Origin: Mycobacterium sp. DL592
GTDB taxonomy: Bacteria > Actinomycetota > Actinomycetes > Mycobacteriales > Mycobacteriaceae
Assembly: GCF_011694515.1 (NCBI RefSeq)
Contig: NZ_CP050192.1
Coordinates: 4,782,527 to 4,846,526 of the forward strand
Reading direction: 5' to 3'
Length of the DNA: 64,000 nt
The notes under the pieces are model-generated. The model had not been told where the DNA came from. It did not search any database and saw only the letters and a program-made list of their open reading frames with translations. The position numbers and the translations under genes were made by a program. Below are positions 9,735-18,600 of the stretch, one piece after another. Position 1 is the first letter of the stretch, and the number at the start of each line of letters is the position of its first letter.

Positions 9735-11039
9735 TCAGGCCTCCAAGATGGCGGTCACACCCTGGCCGCCGGCTGCACAGATGGAGATCAAGCCCCGCAC
9801 CGGCCTGCCGGTTTCGGCCTTCTTCTCGGCCAGCTGTTTGGCCAGCTGGGCCACGATCCGGCCGCCGGTCGCCGCGAACGGATGTCCCGCGGCCAGCGAG
9901 GAGCCGTTGACGTTGAGCTTGGAGCGGTCGATGGCACCCAGCGCGGCGTCCAAGCCCAGCCGTTCCTTGCAGTACTCCTCGGACTCCCACGCCTGGAGAT
10001 GGGCCAGCACGACCGAGGCGAAAGCCTCGTGGATCTCATAGAAGTCGAAGTCGCCCAACGCGAGTCCGTTGCGAGCCAACAGCCGCGGCACCGCATAGGT
10101 GGGCGCCATCAGCAGGCCGTCGACACCGTTGACGTAGTCGACGGCCGCGGTCTCGGAGTCGACGAAGTAGGCCAGCGGCGTCAACGAATGTGATTCTGCC
10201 CACTCCTCGCTGGCGAGCAGCGCCACCGAAGCACCGTCGGTGAGGGGGGTGGAGTTGCCTGCCGTCATCGTGGCGTCGCCGTTGCGGACACCGAAGACCG
10301 GCTTGAGCTTGGCCAGCTTCTCGGCGCTGGAGTCGGCCCGAAGGTTGTTGTCACGGTAGAGACCCAGGAACGGTGTGACGAGGTCGTCAAAGAATCCACG
10401 GTCATAGGCCGCGGCCATATTGCGGTGGCTGGCGGCGGCGAGCTCGTCCTGATCGACGCGCTTGATCCCCATCTGCTTGGCGGTGATGGCGGCGTGATCA
10501 CCCATGGACAGTCCGGTGCGGGGCTCACCGTTGGTGGGAATCTCCACGCCCAGGGCGGCCGGCAGTTTGCCCACCAACTTCAGCCGATCGACGTTCGACT
10601 TGGCCCGACGCAACCCCAGCAAGGTGCGACGTAAATTGTCGCCCAAGCCAATTGGCGCATCGGAGGTGGTGTCCACGCCGCCGGCGACGGCGGACTCGTA
10701 GCGGCCGGCGGCAATGCCGTCGGCTGCGGCGATGGCCGCCTGCAGCCCGGTGCCGCAGGCCTGCTGCAGATCGATCGCGGAGGTGTAGGGCGACAACGCA
10801 CTGCCCAGCACGCTCTCGCGCATGAGGTTGAAGTCGCGGCTGTGCTTGAGGACCGCTCCGCCGATCACGGCACCGAGTTGTTCACCGGCCAGACCGAACC
10901 GGTCCACCAGGCCGTCGAGTGCGGCGGTGAACATGTCTTGGTTGGAGGCTTCGGCGTAGGCGCCGTCCGACCGGGCGAACGGAATGCGGTTGCCGCCGAG
11001 GACGGCTACCTTACGGGGTTTCTGACTGGTGGAAGCCAC
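9735..11039 (-). CDS. fadA2: Acetyl-CoA acetyltransferase/thiolase FadA2
   Basis: Thiolase of 434 residues, expected to cleave 3-ketoacyl-CoA (or condense acetyl-CoA). The nucleophilic Cys is in LQQACGTGLQ at residue 95, the active-site His in EIHEAFASVVLAH near the C-terminal third, and the second catalytic Cys in ISICAAGGQG close to the end. Length and order match M. tuberculosis Rv0243. It is divergent from fabG4-htdX across a 120-base region carrying a perfect palindrome (11100-11115), so the thiolase and the reductase/dehydratase pair may be co-regulated. Confidence 0.93.
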   Translation of the reverse strand: MASTSQKPRKVAVLGGNRIPFARSDGAYAEASNQDMFTAALDGLVDRFGLAGEQLGAVIGGAVLKHSRDFNLMRESVLGSALSPYTSAIDLQQACGTGLQAAIAAADGIAAGRYESAVAGGVDTTSDAPIGLGDNLRRTLLGLRRAKSNVDRLKLVGKLPAALGVEIPTNGEPRTGLSMGDHAAITAKQMGIKRVDQDELAAASHRNMAAAYDRGFFDDLVTPFLGLYRDNNLRADSSAEKLAKLKPVFGVRNGDATMTAGNSTPLTDGASVALLASEEWAESHSLTPLAYFVDSETAAVDYVNGVDGLLMAPTYAVPRLLARNGLALGDFDFYEIHEAFASVVLAHLQAWESEEYCKERLGLDAALGAIDRSKLNVNGSSLAAGHPFAATGGRIVAQLAKQLAEKKAETGRPVRGLISICAAGGQGVTAILEA

Positions 11040-11099
11040 GGGAATCTCCGCTGTGTCGTCGGTTCGAGGTGGGTATACGCACCCATAGTACGCACCGTT

Positions 11100-11115
11100 C
11101 TTACTCTAGAGTAAG
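11100..11115. promoter_or_regulatory. Perfect 16-bp palindrome between fadA2 and fabG4
   Basis: CTTACTCTAGAGTAAG is a perfect palindrome in the divergent fadA2/fabG4 region. Its core TTACT-n4-AGTAA matches the fadE5 promoter element at 5160-5173 (TTACT-n4-GGTAA). Size and symmetry suit a TetR-family operator; the product of 13388-14014 is the closest candidate (inference). Confidence 0.6.
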
Positions 11116-11159
11116 TTCGTTCCCGGTCCACCCCCACCGCAAACGCGAAAGGCAGATTC

Positions 11160-12524
11160 GTGGCTTCCGACGTGTTCACACAAGTCGTCAACTCCGCCCC
11201 CGGATCGTTCCTGGCCAAGCAGCTCGGCGTCCCGCAGCCCGAAACCCTGCGCCGCTACCGCCCGGGCGAACCCCCGCTGGCCGGCTCGCTGCTGATCGGC
11301 GGGCACGGCCGCGTGGTCGAACCGCTGCGCGCCGCGCTGGCCGAGGACTACCAGCTGGTGTCGGACAATCTCGGTGGCCGCTGGGCCGACTCGTTCGGCG
11401 GACTGGTCTTCGATGCCACCGGCATCACCGAACCGGTCCAGCTGCGCGGCCTCTACGAGTTCTTCACCCCGCTGCTGCGCAACCTCGGACCGTCGGGGCG
11501 CGTCGTCGTCATCGGCACCACCCCCGACGAGACCGCCACCGTCGACGAACAGATCTGCCAGCGCGCACTGGAAGGCTTCACCCGATCACTGGGCAAGGAG
11601 CTGCGCCGCGGCGCCACCGTGGCCCTGGTCTACCTGTCACCGGCGGCCAAACCCGCTGCGACAGGCCTGGAATCGACCCTGCGGTTCATCCTGTCCGGCA
11701 AGTCGGCCTACGTCGACGGGCAGGTGTTCTACGTCGGGCCCGCCGACTCGACCCCGCCCGCCGCCTGGGACAAGCCGCTGGCCGGCAAGGTCGCCGTCGT
11801 GACGGGCGCGGCCCGCGGTATCGGCGCCACCATCGCCGAGGTGTTCGCCCGCGACGGCGCCAAGGTCGTGGCGATCGACGTCGAGACAGCCCATGACGCT
11901 CTCGACGAGACCGCCGCCAAGGTGGGCGGGACCGCGCTGGCGCTCGACGTCACCGCCGCGGACGCGGTCGACAAGATCACCGCACACCTGCGTGAGCACT
12001 ACTCGGAGATCAACGGGGGCCGGGCCGACATCCTGGTCAACAACGCCGGCATCACCCGCGACAAGTTGCTGGCCAACATGGACGACGCGCGCTGGGACGC
12101 GGTGGTCGCGGTGAATTTGCTTGCCCCGCAACGCCTCACCGAGGGTCTCGTCGGCAACGGCAGCATCTCCGAAGGCGGGCGGATCATCGGGTTGTCCTCG
12201 ATGGCCGGTATCGCAGGCAATCGCGGCCAGACCAACTACGCCACCACCAAGGCCGGCATGATCGGCATCACCTCGGCGCTGGCGCCGTCGCTGGCGGAGA
12301 AGGGCATCACCATCAACGCGGTGGCACCCGGCTTCATCGAAACCGCGATGACGGCGGCGATCCCGCTGGCCACCCGGGAAGTCGGCAGGCGGCTGAACTC
12401 GCTGTACCAGGGCGGCAAGCCCGTCGATGTCGCCGAGACCATCGCCTACTTCGCGAACCCGGCCTCGAACGCGGTGACCGGCAATGTGATCCGAGTGTGC
12501 GGCCAAGCCATGCTGGGGGCATAG
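11160..12524 (+). CDS. fabG4: High-molecular-weight 3-ketoacyl-ACP/CoA reductase FabG4
   Basis: 454-residue short-chain dehydrogenase with the extra N-terminal flavodoxin-like domain (about 1-205) that defines HMwFabG. The NAD(H)-binding motif is [11 protein letters not shown] and the catalytic Ser347, Tyr360 and Lys364 fall in [20 protein letters not shown], the positions reported for M. tuberculosis FabG4 (Rv0242c). It reduces 3-oxoacyl thioesters with NADH. Translation starts at the GTG at 11160 with AAAGG seven bases upstream. htdX follows after 8 bases, so reductase and dehydratase form an operon for consecutive steps. Confidence 0.96.
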   Translation: MASDVFTQVVNSAPGSFLAKQLGVPQPETLRRYRPGEPPLAGSLLIGGHGRVVEPLRAALAEDYQLVSDNLGGRWADSFGGLVFDATGITEPVQLRGLYEFFTPLLRNLGPSGRVVVIGTTPDETATVDEQICQRALEGFTRSLGKELRRGATVALVYLSPAAKPAATGLESTLRFILSGKSAYVDGQVFYVGPADSTPPAAWDKPLAGKVAVVTGAARGIGATIAEVFARDGAKVVAIDVETAHDALDETAAKVGGTALALDVTAADAVDKITAHLREHYSEINGGRADILVNNAGITRDKLLANMDDARWDAVVAVNLLAPQRLTEGLVGNGSISEGGRIIGLSSMAGIAGNRGQTNYATTKAGMIGITSALAPSLAEKGITINAVAPGFIETAMTAAIPLATREVGRRLNSLYQGGKPVDVAETIAYFANPASNAVTGNVIRVCGQAMLGA

Positions 12525-12532
12525 TCGGGACT

Positions 12533-13378
12533 ATGACCGAACAACCCAGCAGCTTGCGCAACATGCTGCGGGCCGCGGCCGGCTCGCTGCCGTTCATCCC
12601 GCGCACCGAGAACCTGCCCACCCGATCGCTGACGGTCGACGAGCTGCCGATCGATCGATCGAATGTGGCCGCCTACGCGGCGGTCACCGGGCTGCGTTAC
12701 GGCGACACCGTTCCGCTGACCTATCCGTTCGCCCTGACCTTCCCGACGGTCATGTCGTTGGTGACCGGGTTCGACTTCCCGTTCGCGGCCATGGGTGCGG
12801 TGCACGTCGAGAACCACATCACCCAGTACCGGCCGATCGCGGTCACCGACACCGTCGGCGTCACCGTGCACGCGGAGAATCTGCGCGAACACCGCAAGGG
12901 CCTGCTTGTCGATCTGGTCACCGACGTCAAGGTCGGCAACGAGCCGGCGTGGCACCAGGTCACCACCTTCCTGCACCAGCAGCGCACCAGCCTCTCCGGC
13001 GAGCCCCGCCCCGAGCCGCCGAAGCAGCCGAAGTTGGCGCCGCCCAACACAATTCTGCGGATCACCCCCGGCCAGATTCGTCGCTACGCCGCCGTCAGCG
13101 GTGACCACAATCCGATCCACACCAATGCCCTGGGCGCCAAGCTGTTCGGGTTTCCGACTGTTATCGCGCACGGGATGTTTAGTGCTGCAGCAGTTCTGGC
13201 CAATATCGAGGGTCAGCTGCCCGACGCCGTGCGTTATTCGGTGAAGTTCGGCAAACCGGTGGTGTTGCCGGCCAGCGCCGGCCTCTACGTCGAAAGGGCC
13301 GCCGACGGATGGGATATCGCGCTGCGCAACCTCGCCAAGGGGTATCCGCACCTGACGGCGACGGTGCGCGGGCTGTAG
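12533..13378 (+). CDS. htdX: (R)-3-hydroxyacyl thioester dehydratase HtdX (MaoC family)
   Basis: 281 residues. An N-terminal degenerate hotdog domain (about 30-150) precedes a catalytic MaoC hotdog. The hydratase signature is in YAAVSGDHNPIHTN (Asp/His pair), followed by FPTVIAHGMFSAAAVL. It dehydrates or hydrates 3-hydroxyacyl chains between reduction by FabG4 and the enoyl step. I chose the ATG at 12533, eight bases after fabG4; an upstream in-frame start would overlap fabG4. A short hairpin (13368-13383) spans its stop codon and may end the operon. Corresponds to Rv0241c. Confidence 0.93.
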   Translation: MTEQPSSLRNMLRAAAGSLPFIPRTENLPTRSLTVDELPIDRSNVAAYAAVTGLRYGDTVPLTYPFALTFPTVMSLVTGFDFPFAAMGAVHVENHITQYRPIAVTDTVGVTVHAENLREHRKGLLVDLVTDVKVGNEPAWHQVTTFLHQQRTSLSGEPRPEPPKQPKLAPPNTILRITPGQIRRYAAVSGDHNPIHTNALGAKLFGFPTVIAHGMFSAAAVLANIEGQLPDAVRYSVKFGKPVVLPASAGLYVERAADGWDIALRNLAKGYPHLTATVRGL

Positions 13379-13387
13379 CCCGCCTGG

Positions 13388-14014
13388 TCAGTGCGAACCG
13401 GCCGAATGGCCGTCCTTGTCGGTCGGTGCGCCCTTGAGGCCGCGCCAGAACAGGTTGATCAACAGCGCCGCCGCCTCGTCGACGTCGGCTTCCCCGGCGC
13501 TCACCTGCGCGGCCACCGCCTCGCCCGCACCCACCAGAGCGACGGCCATCATGTGAAAATCGGTGCCCGGCTCGGGATGACGGGTGCCCGTCTCCAGCAG
13601 GCGGGCCACCATGTCGATGATCTTCTCGCGCCCCTCCCGCACGGTGTGCGCGAACGCCTGCGAACTGGTCGCCTGGGTATACAGCACGATCCAGGACGCC
13701 CGGTTGGCGTCGATGTACTGCAACACCGAGAGAATGACGCTGCGCAGCAGTTCGTGCGGGCTCTGCTTGAGGTCGATGTCCTGGCCGACCGCCTCGATGA
13801 ACCGGCTCAGTTCGCGGCTCAGGCACGCCCCGAACAGCTCCTCTTTGGAGCCGTAATAGAGATAGAGCATCGGCTTGGAGATCTCGGCTTCGGCGGCGAT
13901 CACGTCCATCGACGTCTCGTGATAGCCGTTGACCGAGAACATCTGGACGGCCGCGTCGAGCATCTGCTGCTCACGCACGGCACGCGGCAACCGTTTGGTG
14001 CCACCTGCCGCCAT
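13388..14014 (-). CDS. TetR-family transcriptional regulator (Rv0238-like)
   Basis: 208 residues. The N-terminal helix-turn-helix (about 15-60) reads AEISKPMLYLYYGSKEELFG, the usual TetR recognition segment; the rest is a helical ligand/dimer domain. It faces the end of htdX and is 48 bases downstream of lpqI on the same strand, so it may share that transcript. Because it lies among fadE5, fadA2 and fabG4, whose promoters carry matching palindromes, a fatty-acid regulator is plausible; no ligand can be inferred. Confidence 0.9.
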   Translation of the reverse strand: MAAGGTKRLPRAVREQQMLDAAVQMFSVNGYHETSMDVIAAEAEISKPMLYLYYGSKEELFGACLSRELSRFIEAVGQDIDLKQSPHELLRSVILSVLQYIDANRASWIVLYTQATSSQAFAHTVREGREKIIDMVARLLETGTRHPEPGTDFHMMAVALVGAGEAVAAQVSAGEADVDEAAALLINLFWRGLKGAPTDKDGHSAGSH

Positions 14015-14062
14015 GGTCGCCGCCTTCTCTGTCCTGGGCCTTTCGGCCGTCCTAGGAAGAGG

Positions 14063-15262
14063 CTAGCCGCCGCAACGCGGACTGGCGCCCTTCAAGCCGG
14101 CCACCCGCAATACGGAGGCGTCGATCGCAGGCAATGACAGCTCACCGCCGTTGAGGGCCGCCTCCAGCCGGTCGAGCACCGCGGGAACTTCGTCGGTGGT
14201 CACCCACAGGCCGACGTCGGCACCGGCCTGCAGGGCCCGCAGGACCGCCTCGGCGACCCCGTAATGCGAGGAGATGGCCGCCATGGAGGACAGGTCGTCG
14301 GTGAAGACGATCCCGTTGAAGGGCGGCCCGCCGTAGTTCCCGCTGCGCAGCAGGTTCACCGCGGCGGGGCTCAGGCTGGCCGGTACCCCACCGGTCAGGC
14401 CGGGCACCTCGAGGTGGCCGATCATCACCGCCACCGGAGCTTCAGTGGTCAGGGTGCGGTACGGAATGAGGTCGTTGTTCTGCAGGTCCGCCAGCGGCGG
14501 GGTGGTGACCGCACCGGCAGTGTGCGAGTCGCCCGAGCCGTGGCCGTGGCCGGGGAAGTGCTTGAGCACCGGCAGCAGACCGGCGTCCCGTAAGCCGCGG
14601 GCGTAGGCACCGGCGTAGGTGGTCACCACGGCCGGGTCGTTGGAGAAGGACCGGTCGCCGATGACGGTGTCGTCGGCGGCGGCGGTCACATCGACCACCG
14701 GTGCGAAGTCGACGGTGATACCCAGGCCCCGCATCTGACGGCCGCGGTCCAGTGCCAGCTGGTAGACCTCGTCGGGAGATTTCGTCTGGGCCAGCACCCG
14801 GGCCGAAGGTGCGGCACCGATGAGGCTGGTCAGCCGGGAGACGCGGCCGCCCTCCTCGTCGACGCTGACCGCCAGCGGCAGCGGACCCGCATTGGCGATG
14901 TCGGGCAGCGAACCGTCGGTCAGCATCGACAGGTCGGTCCAGCTGCCGATGAAAATCCCGCCGACGTGATAGTTGCTCACCACGGCACGGGCGTCGGCGG
15001 CGTTGCGCACGCCGACCATCAACAGCTGCGCCAACTTGTCGCGGGTGGACATTGTCAGCGGGTCACCGCACACCGGTGGGGCCGGGGCGGCCGGAGCCGG
15101 GACCGGGCCGGCCAGCGGCGTGGCTCCGCTTGCGGAGGAGGAGCTGACCGGCGACGACGATGCAGGCGCACTCTTGGTGGCGGGTGTCGAACAACCCAGG
15201 ATCAGCAACGGCAACGTCGACACCGCTGCGATTCCGCGGAGGAAGGGCACGCGTCTGGCCAT
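14063..15262 (-). CDS. lpqI: Lipoprotein beta-N-acetylglucosaminidase LpqI (GH3, NagZ-like)
   Basis: 399-residue lipoprotein. A type II signal peptide ends in the lipobox LILGC with the lipidated Cys at residue 24, then a Ser/Ala/Pro-rich linker to about 65. The GH3 catalytic domain has the NagZ-type His loop KHFPGHGHGSGDSH (234-247) and the nucleophile Asp in TDDLSS (residue 322). It removes GlcNAc from peptidoglycan fragments during wall recycling, outside the membrane. It is divergent from the Rv0236A homologue and aftD across a region with a perfect inverted repeat. Corresponds to Rv0237. Confidence 0.94.
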   Translation of the reverse strand: MARRVPFLRGIAAVSTLPLLILGCSTPATKSAPASSSPVSSSSASGATPLAGPVPAPAAPAPPVCGDPLTMSTRDKLAQLLMVGVRNAADARAVVSNYHVGGIFIGSWTDLSMLTDGSLPDIANAGPLPLAVSVDEEGGRVSRLTSLIGAAPSARVLAQTKSPDEVYQLALDRGRQMRGLGITVDFAPVVDVTAAADDTVIGDRSFSNDPAVVTTYAGAYARGLRDAGLLPVLKHFPGHGHGSGDSHTAGAVTTPPLADLQNNDLIPYRTLTTEAPVAVMIGHLEVPGLTGGVPASLSPAAVNLLRSGNYGGPPFNGIVFTDDLSSMAAISSHYGVAEAVLRALQAGADVGLWVTTDEVPAVLDRLEAALNGGELSLPAIDASVLRVAGLKGASPRCGG

Positions 15263-15290
15263 CCGACCATGCTGTCACGAGCGCCGCCGT

Positions 15291-15310
15291 CGTCCAACCG
15301 GGGTTGGACG
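15291..15310. promoter_or_regulatory. Inverted repeat between lpqI and the Rv0236A homologue/aftD
   Basis: CGTCCAACC-GG-GGTTGGACG has perfect 9-base arms around a 2-base centre, 29 bases upstream of the lpqI start and 72 bases upstream of the small ORF at 15382. It could be an operator controlling wall recycling and arabinan synthesis together. No regulator is known to me for it. Confidence 0.4.
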
Positions 15311-15381
15311 CGTGTTAGGTTGACCAGCGGGTAACCCCACCTGACCCGACCCCGTCCCCGTAGCGCAGAGGAGACCCGATC

Positions 15382-15555
15382 ATGACCCGGTTCGTGGTTC
15401 CCGCCGCCGCCAGCATCGTGGTCGGCCTGCTGCTGGGAGCGGCCTCGGTATTCGGGGTGACGCTGATGATCCAGCAGGACACCAAGCCGCCGCTGTCCTC
15501 CGGCGACCCGGCGTCATCGGTGCTCAACCGCGTCGAGTACGGCAACCGCGGCTAG
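15382..15555 (+). CDS. Small secreted or membrane-anchored protein, DUF2613 (Rv0236A-like)
   Basis: 57 residues, too short for most gene finders. One hydrophobic segment (about 4-30, VVPAAASIVVGLLLGAASVF) is followed by a short polar tail ending VEYGNRG. GAGGAG lies upstream of the ATG. The position immediately before aftD matches Rv0236A in M. tuberculosis. A single anchor with a short outside tail suggests a partner or leader of the AftD system, but no function is established that I can recall. Confidence 0.85.
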   Translation: MTRFVVPAAASIVVGLLLGAASVFGVTLMIQQDTKPPLSSGDPASSVLNRVEYGNRG

Positions 15556-15601
15556 CCTGAGCACGCTCGCCGCCGCCTCCCCCGCGGTCAGGGAGGCACC
15601 C

Positions 15602-18600
15602 GTCACCACAACGCCGCTGTCCCGACGGTGGCTGGGCGGCGCATTCGCCGTCGCACTGGTGCTGTGCTTCGCGCAGTCACCGGGAATGGTCTCCCCCGAC
15701 ACCAAACTCGACCTGACCGCCAACCCGCTGCGGTTCCTGGCCCGCGCCGCCAACCTGTGGAACAGCGATCTGCCGTTCGGGCAGGCGCAGAACCAGGCCT
15801 ACGGCTATCTCTTCCCACACGGGGCGTTCTTCCTGCTCGGTGACACCGTGGGGCTGCCCGGTTGGGTCACCCAGCGGCTGTGGTGGGCGCTGCTGCTGAC
15901 CGCGGGGTTCTGGGGCCTGCTGCGGGTGGCCGAAGCGTTGAACGACGGCCGGGGCATCGGGACCACGCCGTCACGACTGATCGCGGCGGTGGCCTTCACG
16001 CTGTCACCCCGGGTGCTGACGACGCTCGGCTCGATCTCCTCGGAGACGCTGCCGATGATGCTGGCGCCGTGGGTACTCCTGCCGGTGATCCTCGCCTTGC
16101 GCGCGGACTCGTCACGATCGCTTCGGATGCTGGCCGCCCGCGCCGGTATCGCCCTGGCGTTGATGGGCGCAGTCAACGCGGTGGCCACCATCACCGGATG
16201 CCTGCCGGCCGTCATCTGGTGGCTGTGTCACCGGCCGAACCGGACGTGGTGGCGGTTCACCGGCTGGTGGGCGCTGGCCTCGGCACTGGCGGTCACCTGG
16301 TGGGTGGTGGCGCTGCTGCTGCTCGGCAGGATCAGCCCGCCGTTCCTGGACTTCATCGAATCCTCCGGGGTCACCACGCAGTGGACATCGCTGACCGAGG
16401 TGCTGCGCGGAACCGACAGCTGGACGCCGTTCGTCTCGCCCAATGCGACCGCGGGCTCCTCGCTGGTGACCCAGCCGGTGCTGATTCTGGCGACCGTCCT
16501 GGTCGCCGCGGGCGGGCTGGCGGGGCTGGCACTGCGCTCGATGCCGGCGCGCGGTCGGCTGATCACCATGCTGCTCGTCGGCGTGGTGCTGCTGGCCGTG
16601 GGTTACTCAGGCGGGCTCGGTTCACCGCTGGCCCATCAGGTGCAGTCGTTCCTCGACGCCGCAGGCGCCCCGCTGCGCAACGTGCACAAGCTGGAACCGG
16701 TGGTCCGCATACCGCTGGTGCTCGGGATCGCCCACCTGCTCAGCCGCATTCCGCTGCCGGGCAGTGCCCCGCGACCGGTGTGGATCCGGGCGTTCGCCCA
16801 CCCCGAGGACGACAAACGGGTGGCCGTCGGCATCGTCGTGCTCGCCGCGCTGGCGGTGGCCACCTCGATGGCGTGGACGGGCCGGCTCACCCCGCCCGGC
16901 ACCTTCCGCGCCATCCCCGACTACTGGTATCAGGCCGCCGACTGGCTGGCCGAACACAACAGGGGCGAGCCGACCCCGGGACGGGTGCTTGTGGCACCGG
17001 GCGCGCCGTTCGCCACCCAGGTATGGGGTAACAGCCACGACGAGCCCCTCCAGGTGTTGAGCGAAGGCCCTTGGGGGGTAAGGGATTCCATCCCGCTGAC
17101 GCCGCCACAGACAATCCGCGCACTAGACTCCGTGCAGCGGCTGTTCGCAGCCGGGCGCCCGTCGGCGGGTCTAGCCGACACCCTTGCCCGCCAAGGCATT
17201 TCCTATGTGGTGGTACGAAACGATCTCGACCCGGATACGTCCCGATCGGCGCGGCCGCTGCTGGTACACCGCGCCATCGACGGCTCGCCGGGACTGACGA
17301 AGGTGGCCGAGTTCGGCGAACCCATCGGAGCGGGCACCTTGTCGGGCTTCATCAGCGACAGCGGCCTGCGGCCGGCCTATCCCGCCGTCGAGATCTATCA
17401 CGTTGACGCACAAGGCAATCCGGGTGCACCGTATCTGGCCGACGCCGACCGCATGAGCAGGGTGGACGGCGGCCCCGAGGTACTGCTGAGGCTCGACGAA
17501 CGGCGCCGCCTGCTGCGGCAGGCTCCGCTCGGGCCGGTGCTGCTGACCTCCGACGCCCAGCACGCCAATCTTCCGGTCCCGCTCGTCACCGTCACCGACA
17601 CCCCCGTCGACCGCGAAACCGACTACGGCCGCGTCGACGACCACACATCGGCCGTACGGGCCGAAGGCGACCGGCGCAACACCTTCAACCGGGTGCCCGA
17701 CTACCCGGTGCCCGGCGCCAAGCTGGTGCACGGCGCCTGGTCGGGCGGGCGGCTGAGCGTCTCGAGTTCGTCGTCGGACTCCACCGCGCTGCCCACCGTC
17801 GCACCGGCCAGCGGCCCCGCCGCCGCCGTCGACGGCGATTCGGCGACCGCATGGGTGTCGAACTCGCTGCAGCCCGCGGTCGGCCAGTGGCTCCAGGTCG
17901 ACTTCGACCATCCGGTCACCAACGCCACGCTCACCGTCACGCCGAGCGCCACCGCCGTCGGAGCACAGGTCCGCCGCCTGCAGGTGTCGACCGTAAACGG
18001 CACCACCACAGTGCGTTTCGAGGAACCCGGAAAGCCACTGACGATCGCGCTCCCGGTCGGCGAGACACCGTGGGTGCGGATCACCGCGATCGGGACCGAC
18101 GACGGATCCTCCGGTGTGCAGTTCGGGATCACCGACCTGTCGGTCACCCAGTACGACGCGTCGGGCTACGCCCACCCCGTCGACATCCGGCACACCGTCG
18201 TCGTGCCCGGCCCACCCGCCGGGTCCACCGTCGCAGCGTGGGATCTGGGCTCCGAACTGCTGGGCAGGCCCGGCTGCGCGGACTCCCCCGACGGTGTGCA
18301 CTGCGCCGCATCGATGTCACAGGCACCGGAGGAACCGGTGACGCTGAGCCGAACACTGACGGTGCCCGCCCCGATCCAGGTGAAACCGATTGTGTGGGTG
18401 CGCGCCCGCCAGGGACCGAACCTGGCCGACCTGATCGCCCAGCCGGGTACCACCCGGTCCCGGGCCGACTCCGACCTCATCGACGTCGACGGTTCGGCAT
18501 ATGCGGCCACCGACGGCGACCCCAGGACCTCGTGGACGGCCTCGCAAAGTGTGGTCCAGTACAAGACCGGGCCGACGCTGACCGTGACGCTACCCAAGGC

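Noticed and set aside
9714..9737. Two T runs near the fadA2 stop as a sign of an insertion or phage remnant
   Set aside because: They lie between convergent genes next to hairpins and are best read as terminator-associated sequence; no repeats or mobile genes flank them.
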